This document shows positions 1 to 5,356 of a stretch of DNA of 8,293 bases, in pieces. The position numbers and the translations under genes were made by a program. The notes beneath the pieces are model-generated. The model was not told where the DNA came from and did not search any database. It saw only the letters and a program-made list of their open reading frames with translations. Each line of letters starts with the position of its first letter. Positions within the stretch are counted from its first letter, which is position 1. Location: assembly GCA_027348115.1 (NCBI GenBank), contig DAIEQA010000252.1, positions 1 to 8,293 on the forward strand. The letters run 5' to 3'. Source of the stretch: Fen-1258 sp027348115 (GTDB taxonomy: Bacteria > Bacteroidota > Ignavibacteria > Ignavibacteriales > Melioribacteraceae).

Positions 1-1369
1 CCCCGGTAGCGCCGAAAATTAACCCCGCACCAGAAGCTTCGCCGAACGGAGAGTCGAAATCGCTCTTCGGCATTTCCGGAAGATTGATACCTGCTTCCTT
101 AATCATCTTTGCAAGTTCGCGTGTAGTCAATCCGTAATCCACATCTTTGTAGCCGCTGTCATGCATCTCCGGTCTGTTGCATTCGAATTTCTTAGCCGAA
201 CACGGCATAACTGCGACGGAAACAATATTTGCCGGATCGACACCTGCTTTTTCTGCGTAGAAAGTTTTTATTAACGCTCCAAACATTTGCTGCGGAGATT
301 TTGCAGAACTCAAATTATCGATATACTCCGGATAGTAATGTTCCAGGAACTTAACCCAGCCGGGCGAACAAGAAGTGAACTGCGGCAGAGCGACCTGTTC
401 CTTTTGAACCAGCGCTTTGTATAGGCGAAGTATCAATTCTGTTCCTTCTTCAATGATGGTTAAATCGGCCGTAAAATTCGTATCGAATACTTTATCAAAT
501 CCAATTCTTCTTAACGCAGTATTAAGTTCTCTGGTCATGGAGTGCCCGGCACCGAGTCCGAACTCTTCTCCGATTGCAGCTCGCGGCGATGGCGCTGTCT
601 GAATGACAACATGCTTAGTCGGATCGTCAATTGCATTCCAAATTTCATCGGACGGATCGTTTGCCCGCAGTGCGGCAGTAGGACAGCGATTGATGCATTG
701 ACCGCAATTGATGCAGATTACATCGGCAAGCGGTTTTTCCAAGAACGTACTTACATGAGTTTTATCTCCGCGATCAACCGCCTCGAGCACGCCAACTTCC
801 TGCAAATCGATACATGTTCTCACACATCGTTTACAAAGAATGCATTTGCTCATATCTCTTATTACGGAGAATGATGATTTGTCGGTTTCATACTTAGGAG
901 CGGTTACATGACCGAATGTGTAACTGTCCACTCCATATTCTTTGGCAAGAGATTGAAGTTCGCATTTTCCGTTCCGGAAACATGAGTAACATTCGCCGTA
1001 ATGTTCGCTGAGAAGAAGATCGATGATGTTACGGCGCGCTTTACGAACCATAGGTGTGGAAGTTTTTATTTTGATTGGAGCCGTGATTGGAAATGCGCAC
1101 GATGCTTGAAGAGTTCTCATTCCTTCAACTTCTACAACGCAAATACGGCAAACTCCGGCAACGCAAAGATCTTCATGATGGCAAAGCGTCGGTATGGATA
1201 TGCCGTTCATTTTGCATGCTTCAAGAATTGTTGTGCCGAGAGGTACTGTAAGTTTTTTCTCGTTTATTTCAACAGTGACGGTTCCGCCGATTGTAGTTAG
1301 ATCGGTTGGTTTCTCTATTGTGAGCGGCTTCTGACTTTCCGGCGCTCTTGTTTTACCTTTACTTTCCAT
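1..1369 (-). CDS. hydA: [FeFe] hydrogenase catalytic subunit of an NAD(H)-linked complex (HydA/HndD-like), 3' end cut by window edge
   Basis: The frame is open from an ATG at 1369 to the left edge, giving 456 residues and no stop. Expected role: reversible H2 oxidation/proton reduction in the cytoplasm, with electrons exchanged with the HydB/HydC-like subunits encoded just upstream. Visible domains in order: a [2Fe-2S] domain (Cys63, 74, 77, 91); a His-Cys3 [4Fe-4S] motif (His123, Cys127, 130, 136); a two-cluster ferredoxin domain (Cys176/179/182/186 and Cys219/222/225/229); then the H-cluster domain with L1 TSCSPGW (332-338) and L2 MPCSAKKFE (388-396). L3 and any C-terminal extension lie outside the window. 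The start is backed by GGAGGT four bases upstream and by the in-frame N-terminal ferredoxin fold. It overlaps the end of the HydB-like gene by 11 bases. L1 has Ser335 where CpI-type enzymes have a second Cys. The family is certain; NAD(H) coupling is inferred from the neighbours. Confidence 0.95.
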   Translation of the reverse strand, partial: MESKGKTRAPESQKPLTIEKPTDLTTIGGTVTVEINEKKLTVPLGTTILEACKMNGISIPTLCHHEDLCVAGVCRICVVEVEGMRTLQASCAFPITAPIKIKTSTPMVRKARRNIIDLLLSEHYGECYSCFRNGKCELQSLAKEYGVDSYTFGHVTAPKYETDKSSFSVIRDMSKCILCKRCVRTCIDLQEVGVLEAVDRGDKTHVSTFLEKPLADVICINCGQCINRCPTAALRANDPSDEIWNAIDDPTKHVVIQTAPSPRAAIGEEFGLGAGHSMTRELNTALRRIGFDKVFDTNFTADLTIIEEGTELILRLYKALVQKEQVALPQFTSCSPGWVKFLEHYYPEYIDNLSSAKSPQQMFGALIKTFYAEKAGVDPANIVSVAVMPCSAKKFECNRPEMHDSGYKDVDYGLTTRELAKMIKEAGINLPEMPKSDFDSPFGEASGAGLIFGATG

Positions 1370-2558
1370 GTCTACCTCCGTTACCATTGAATATTTCTTC
1401 TTTGAAGTTCTCTAAAATTGAAATGAATGAATTAGGGCTCGACTGACCAAGTCCGCACTTTGAAGCTACCTGCATTGTTTTGCCGAGTTCCTTTAACTGA
1501 TTGATATAAGCAAATGTGTACTCACCTTTCTCAATCATCTCCACGCCTTCCAGCAATTTTGTATTTCCAATTCTGCAAGGTGTACACTGGCCGCAAGATT
1601 CTTCAACGAAGAACTCCATAAAGTTTTTTAGAATGTGAAGCATATCTCTGTTCTCATTGAAAATCATTATCGAGCCGCCTGTTGCCGCGTCTTCATACGC
1701 CAGAGTGCGGTCGAAATTTTGTTTTGGAACGCATACGCCCGAAGCGCCGCCGACTTGAACGGCTTTGGTATTTTTAGCTCCAACGATTTCGAGAAGCTCG
1801 GATATTTTTGTACCCCATGGCAATTCATAAACGCCGGGTTTTTCGCAATCGCCGGAAACTGAAAATAATTTTGATCCGGTAGATTTGTCGGTTCCGTGTT
1901 TCTTAAACCATTCTCCGCCTTTCATAACTATTTGAGCTACGGATGCGAGCGTTTCAACGTTATTTACAGTTGTCGGTTTATGCATATAACCGGTAGTTAC
2001 AGGGTACGGCGGACGGTTGCGCGCTTCGCCGCGATTTCCTTCGAGAGATTCGATCAGAGCAGTTTCTTCGCCGCAAACATAAGCGCCTGAGCCAAGACGA
2101 ATATCGATGTCAAAACTAAAACCTTTCTTTCCTAAAATATCGTTGCCAAGAAGATTGTCTTTTCTCATCTGATCCAGATAGTCTTCAAGAGAGTTTAACA
2201 TATATTCGTACTCGCCGCGCAGATAAACTATACCTTTGGATGCGCCCACAGTATAACCGGCAATTACCATTCCGTCAAATACAAGTTCGGGATATTCCAG
2301 CAGAAGGACGCGATCTTTGAATGTTCCCGGTTCACCTTCGTCGGCGTTGCATATAACATATTTTTCATCCGAAGTAGCCGCTGCAACAAGAGTCCATTTG
2401 GTAGCTGTAGGAAATCCTGCGCCGCCTCTTCCCTTTAATTTGGATTCGCGAAGTTCAAAAAGAATATCTTCGCGTTTTGATCCGAGAGCTTTTTTTATCG
2501 ATTCGCCGCGAGTATACGAAGAAAAAATTACGGCGCCTTTTCTTGTTTTCTTTTCCAT
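1359..2558 (-). CDS. hydB: NuoF/HydB-like FMN- and NAD(H)-binding hydrogenase subunit, short form
   Basis: The 399-residue protein is the diaphorase subunit of an NAD(H)-linked hydrogenase, homologous to complex I NuoF. Visible motifs: glycine-rich GRGGAGFPTATKW at 43-55 (FMN/NADH site), CNADEGEPGTFKDR at 70-83, and GAYVCGEETALIESLEG at 158-174. A probable SLBB region follows, then the [4Fe-4S] site CGQCTPC with Cys322, 325, 328 and a distal Cys368. The chain starts about 42 residues before GRGG and ends about 31 residues after the last ligand. It therefore lacks the N-terminal thioredoxin-like [2Fe-2S] domain and the C-terminal two-cluster ferredoxin domain that lengthen bifurcating HydB/HndC proteins to about 600 residues. 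GAGGTG lies eight bases before the ATG. The gene begins two bases after the NuoE-like stop and overlaps hydA by 11 bases, so the three are likely co-translated. Function by family; NAD rather than NADP specificity is not resolved. Confidence 0.95.
   Translation of the reverse strand: MEKKTRKGAVIFSSYTRGESIKKALGSKREDILFELRESKLKGRGGAGFPTATKWTLVAAATSDEKYVICNADEGEPGTFKDRVLLLEYPELVFDGMVIAGYTVGASKGIVYLRGEYEYMLNSLEDYLDQMRKDNLLGNDILGKKGFSFDIDIRLGSGAYVCGEETALIESLEGNRGEARNRPPYPVTTGYMHKPTTVNNVETLASVAQIVMKGGEWFKKHGTDKSTGSKLFSVSGDCEKPGVYELPWGTKISELLEIVGAKNTKAVQVGGASGVCVPKQNFDRTLAYEDAATGGSIMIFNENRDMLHILKNFMEFFVEESCGQCTPCRIGNTKLLEGVEMIEKGEYTFAYINQLKELGKTMQVASKCGLGQSSPNSFISILENFKEEIFNGNGGRHGK
1374..1379 (-). 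promoter_or_regulatory. Ribosome binding site of the left hydA
   Basis: GGAGGT lies four bases upstream of the ATG at 1369, inside the last codons of the HydB-like gene. It fixes the start of a reading frame that has no stop in the window, and implies translational coupling of the two subunits. Confidence 0.8.
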
Positions 2559-2560
2559 GA

Positions 2561-3034
2561 TTATTTCACCTCGCTCAATATTTCAACGGCTTTTTCGGGC
2601 GTTACTTTCGGATATACCCGTTCGTTGATAATCATTGCCGGACCTTGATCGCACATGCCGAGGCAGTTGGCGTACTCAAGAGTAATTCGATTATCTTTGG
2701 TTGTTTCGCCGAATTTGATTCCGAGTTCCCTTTCGATCGCCAGCGCAACGCCTTTCTTTCCAGCAAGGTCGCAGGTAATTGTCTGGCACAAACGAACGAT
2801 GTTGCGTCCTTTTGGTTTTGTATTCAAAAAAGCATAAAAAGAAATTACGCTGAATACTTCAACGGGGTGAATATCAAGAAGTCTTGCAACTTCCTGCTGG
2901 GCAAAGTCCGGAATGTAATTATGTTTTCTTTGAATACTTTGAAGAATCGGCAACAGCGAGGAGCGATTTCTGCCGAACTTATTAACAAGTTGTTCGATTT
3001 CTTCGGTCATTGCATTTTTTTCTAAGATTAACAT
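2561..3034 (-). CDS. hydC: NuoE/HydC-like [2Fe-2S] thioredoxin-fold hydrogenase subunit
   Basis: The 157-residue protein is the small electron-transfer subunit that pairs with NuoF-type flavoproteins. An N-terminal helical region (about 10-75, including KHNYIPDFAQQEVARLLDI, typical of NuoE) precedes a thioredoxin-like [2Fe-2S] domain with four ligands: Cys83 and Cys88 (CQTITC), Cys124 and Cys128 (CLGMC). Length matches the family's usual ~160 residues. The ATG at 3034 shares its A with the TGA stop of the preceding receiver gene (TGATG), and AAGGAG lies eight bases upstream. This favours 3034 over the internal Met9, although Met9 would also leave an intact domain. The overlap suggests translational coupling to the receiver. 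It probably relays electrons between the FMN subunit and HydA, or acts at a side branch as in complex I. Family assignment is firm. Confidence 0.95.
   Translation of the reverse strand: MLILEKNAMTEEIEQLVNKFGRNRSSLLPILQSIQRKHNYIPDFAQQEVARLLDIHPVEVFSVISFYAFLNTKPKGRNIVRLCQTITCDLAGKKGVALAIERELGIKFGETTKDNRITLEYANCLGMCDQGPAMIINERVYPKVTPEKAVEILSEVK
2567..2572 (-). promoter_or_regulatory. Ribosome binding site of the HydB-like gene
   Basis: GAGGTG lies eight bases before the ATG at 2558, within the final codons of the HydC-like gene. It supports this start and hence the short N-terminus of the HydB-like protein. Confidence 0.7.
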
Positions 3035-3417
3035 CAGTGTGTCTCCTTCACTTTATGCAACAAAATTCCCACTTTCGAAATAAGTTCTTCTGGAGAGATC
3101 GGTTTTTCAACAAAGTCGTCAACCGGAACCATTTCGTTTTTACCGAAGTCCAGGCCGATTGCTTTTGAAACCGACGTGTACATTAAAATCGGCGTGCTAA
3201 TTTTTTCCCTTCTAAGTTTTTGCGCAAGAAAAAATCCGTCGTCCGGTTCGTCCATCATTACATCAAGAATTATCAAGTCAGGCTTCCTTGTTGTAATGAT
3301 CTTGTATCCGTCGTTTGGATTTGTAGCCGTTACAACTTCGTATCCTTTTGATTTCAACACCAAACTGCTGGCGTCTAAAATATCCGGGTCGTCATCAATA
3401 ATTGCTATTAATGGCAT
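3034..3417 (-). CDS. Stand-alone response regulator receiver domain (CheY-like)
   Basis: The 127-residue single-domain receiver has acidic residues Asp8-Asp10 (IIDDDPD), phosphoacceptor Asp52 in LIILDVMMDE, switch Thr81 (ILMYTSV) and conserved Lys105 (VEKP). No output domain follows. The loop after Asp52 is non-canonical: MMDEPDDGF replaces the usual MPxxDG, with no proline after Met and one extra residue before the glycine. The other stand-alone receiver in this window has the same change. A strong GGAGGAGGA lies just upstream of the ATG. The gene lies 11 bases after the hybrid kinase and overlaps the HydC-like gene by one base, tying signalling and enzyme subunits into one unit. Likely partners are the two kinases encoded upstream; its target is unknown and could be protein-protein control or onward phosphotransfer. 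Confidence 0.93.
   Translation of the reverse strand: MPLIAIIDDDPDILDASSLVLKSKGYEVVTATNPNDGYKIITTRKPDLIILDVMMDEPDDGFFLAQKLRREKISTPILMYTSVSKAIGLDFGKNEMVPVDDFVEKPISPEELISKVGILLHKVKETH
3043..3048 (-). promoter_or_regulatory. Ribosome binding site of the HydC-like gene
   Basis: AAGGAG lies eight bases before the ATG at 3034, inside the end of the receiver gene. It favours the upstream ATG over the internal Met9 codon. Confidence 0.75.
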
Positions 3418-3418
3418 A

Positions 3419-3427
3419 TCCTCCTCC
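3419..3427 (-). promoter_or_regulatory. Strong ribosome binding site of the stand-alone receiver (3034..3417)
   Basis: GGAGGAGGA occupies most of the 11-base gap between the hybrid kinase stop and the receiver ATG. It is the strongest Shine-Dalgarno in the window and contrasts with the kinase before it, which has none. The receiver may therefore be made in excess over the kinase. Confidence 0.75.
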
Positions 3428-3428
3428 G

Positions 3429-4916
3429 TTATTGGTGATTATTATTTATTGGTAAGTTAATTATGAACGATGTACCGACACCAAATTCAGAATCAACTTC
3501 AATTTTACCGTGATAAGAATCGACAATTCTTTTTACGATAGTTAAGCCAAGACCGGTTCCGCTAATTCCTCTGGTCATATCATTTTTTGCGCGGAAGAAC
3601 TCGTTGAATAATTTTTGTCTTTCCTCCGGCTTCATTCCGATTCCGGTATCCTTAATTACGATGCATAAATAATTTTGCATGCAAGACAACGAAATAATAA
3701 TTTTTCCGCTTTCCTTGTTGTACTTAATTGCGTTGCTTAAAAGATTTGTAATCAACCTTGTAATTTCATTCTGGTCAACTTGAATTCTTGGAATCGATCT
3801 TTCAAAATGTTTTTCAACAGATAAATGCCGTTTGTCAAGTTCAATCTCCAGAAACTGAAGAGTGTTCTCAATTACGTCGACTACGTTTATCTCCTGAATT
3901 TCCCTCTGCTTGGTTTTTATTTCCATCCTGGAGATGTCGAGTAGATCGTTTACAAGAAGGATCATACTCTTCAGACGCGTGACCGACCTGTTAAGATAAT
4001 CCGTTTGCTTCTCTTTATCGAGTTCGATCTTGTCATCCAGCAGGATATTTAGAAAGCCCTGAATAGCGGCAAGCGGAGTTTTTAATTCGTGAGCCACCAT
4101 TGAAATAAACTGCGACTTAATCTGTTCAATCTTTCTAAACTGGGTTATGTTGCTCAGAACTATAACCACGCCTGCTAAACTTCCGTCCGGGTGCGGCACG
4201 GGTGTGCATGCGGCTTCTACGGAAAGCAATTCATCTGCTTGAATATCTATTTGGGTTGTGTACGTCTTTAAAAGAATTTTTTCTTTCTGGAGAATTTTTT
4301 TTATGATTGCCACAATTTCCTTCGGCAGACTATCGATAATAACATCGCCGATTTTCAGACCGGTAATATTTAAAAATTTGAGCGCTGCATAATTGTAGTA
4401 AGCAACTTCGCCCACTTTATTTATTACAAGTACACCGTCGCTAATGGATTTTACAATAGCGTTAAGCCTGGATTTTTCATTCGCTATTTCAAGAAGACTC
4501 TCTTCCCTTTCCAGTCTTAACTTTTCGGCTTCTAAAATTAACCGCCTTTGTTTTATGCCGAGCTGCACCTGGTAAATAAATTCCTCCGGCGTAAATGGTT
4601 TGGGTATGTAGCCAAAAGCGCCGAGGCGCGTGGATTGTATTGCTGTATCATAACTTGCAAAAGCAGTAGCTATAAAACAAACCGTATTTGGGTGCACTTC
4701 TTTTATTCGTTGAAGTACATCGAGCCCGTCTAGATCCGGCATCTTTAAATCGATAACAGCGATATCATACTCTTTTGCCGTTCCAAGCTCGACTGCATGT
4801 GTGCCGTTTTCGGCTGCATCAACAGAATAGCCCTCGTCCTCAAGCAAACGCTGTGTGCCTATTCGCAGTCCCTTCTCATCATCTACGACAAGAATATTTG
4901 TTTTGTCATCTTGCAT
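3429..4916 (-). CDS. Hybrid histidine kinase: receiver-PAS-HisKA-HATPase
   Basis: The 495-residue soluble protein has no membrane segment. An N-terminal receiver (about 5-125) carries Asp12-Asp13, phosphoacceptor Asp56 in a canonical DLKMPDLDG loop, Thr84 and Lys106. A charged helical linker (about 122-150) probably forms a coiled coil. A PAS-like domain (about 150-262, starting near IVKSISDGVLVI) follows, then HisKA with phospho-acceptor His276 in MVAHELKTPLAAI, and a HATPase domain with N-box LLSNAIKYN, G1 DTGIGM and G2 GTGLGL. With the receiver at the front, phosphorylation of Asp56 may control the kinase, making it an intermediate between the hydrogenase-like sensor kinase and the receivers; that is inference. 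The start at 4916 has no clear Shine-Dalgarno; the 15-base spacer after the previous stop is pyrimidine-rich, so translation may depend on coupling. The PAS ligand cannot be told; no haem or flavin residue is recognised. Confidence 0.95.
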   Translation of the reverse strand: MQDDKTNILVVDDEKGLRIGTQRLLEDEGYSVDAAENGTHAVELGTAKEYDIAVIDLKMPDLDGLDVLQRIKEVHPNTVCFIATAFASYDTAIQSTRLGAFGYIPKPFTPEEFIYQVQLGIKQRRLILEAEKLRLEREESLLEIANEKSRLNAIVKSISDGVLVINKVGEVAYYNYAALKFLNITGLKIGDVIIDSLPKEIVAIIKKILQKEKILLKTYTTQIDIQADELLSVEAACTPVPHPDGSLAGVVIVLSNITQFRKIEQIKSQFISMVAHELKTPLAAIQGFLNILLDDKIELDKEKQTDYLNRSVTRLKSMILLVNDLLDISRMEIKTKQREIQEINVVDVIENTLQFLEIELDKRHLSVEKHFERSIPRIQVDQNEITRLITNLLSNAIKYNKESGKIIISLSCMQNYLCIVIKDTGIGMKPEERQKLFNEFFRAKNDMTRGISGTGLGLTIVKRIVDSYHGKIEVDSEFGVGTSFIINLPINNNHQ

Positions 4917-4931
4917 TTATAAGAAAGCAAT

Positions 4932-5345
4932 TTATTTACTTTCGGAAACGGTAAACGTCTCCAATTTTTTAATCAGTTCCTCAAGTACAACGGGTTTGTT
5001 TAACACACCGTTGCATTGAATCCATTCCCTTTCTTCATTTGTAGAAGCGCTGAATTTAAAACCTGTCTCATAAGTAGCCGAGGTTAAAATATAAACCGGA
5101 ATCTTCTTACCGTGTTCTGTCTTCTTTATTTTGTGGCAAAGAATAAACCCGGAATCCATCTGTTCCATAATAAGATCGACAATTGCAGCATCAGGTTTTT
5201 CTCTCTGAAATATTTTCCAACCGTCCTCGCTGTTTTCGGCGGTTATAACCTGGAACCCTTTCGATTCCATGAGAATTTTATTTTGTTCTAGCAAGTCGAT
5301 GTCGTCATCAACAATTAATATTTTTTTGAATTTCTCTGTATTCAT
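4932..5345 (-). CDS. Stand-alone response regulator receiver domain (CheY-like)
   Basis: The 137-residue single-domain receiver has Asp13-Asp15 (ILIVDDDID), phosphoacceptor Asp57 in AAIVDLIMEQ, Thr88 (YILTSAT) and Lys117 (LNKP). No DNA-binding or enzymatic output is attached. The segment between Thr88 and Lys117 is longer than usual (about 28 residues), including a polar stretch near 99-108. The loop after Asp57 reads IMEQMDSGF, matching the other stand-alone receiver here in lacking the usual MP and in having an extra residue before Gly. The two are evidently paralogues. It sits 11 bases after the hydrogenase-like sensor kinase, with GAGG five bases before its ATG, so it is the most natural cognate partner of that kinase. 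Target unknown. Confidence 0.93.
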   Translation of the reverse strand: MNTEKFKKILIVDDDIDLLEQNKILMESKGFQVITAENSEDGWKIFQREKPDAAIVDLIMEQMDSGFILCHKIKKTEHGKKIPVYILTSATYETGFKFSASTNEEREWIQCNGVLNKPVVLEELIKKLETFTVSESK

Positions 5346-5356
5346 TCTATCCTCGA

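Noticed and set aside
417..1300. Plus-strand open frames opposite the left hydA (417..602, 542..874, 1001..1300)
   Set aside because: They lie antisense to a strongly conserved hydrogenase gene, show no recognisable motif, and have no plausible operon context.
2317..3460. Plus-strand open frames opposite the hydB/hydC-like and receiver genes
   Set aside because: They are antisense shadows; the minus-strand proteins keep every expected ligand and catalytic motif.
5346..5356. Possible internal promoter or terminator in the spacers between signalling genes
   Set aside because: Spacers are only 11-15 bases and contain stop codons and ribosome sites. No hairpin with a T-run is seen, nor a spaced -35/-10 pair I would defend.
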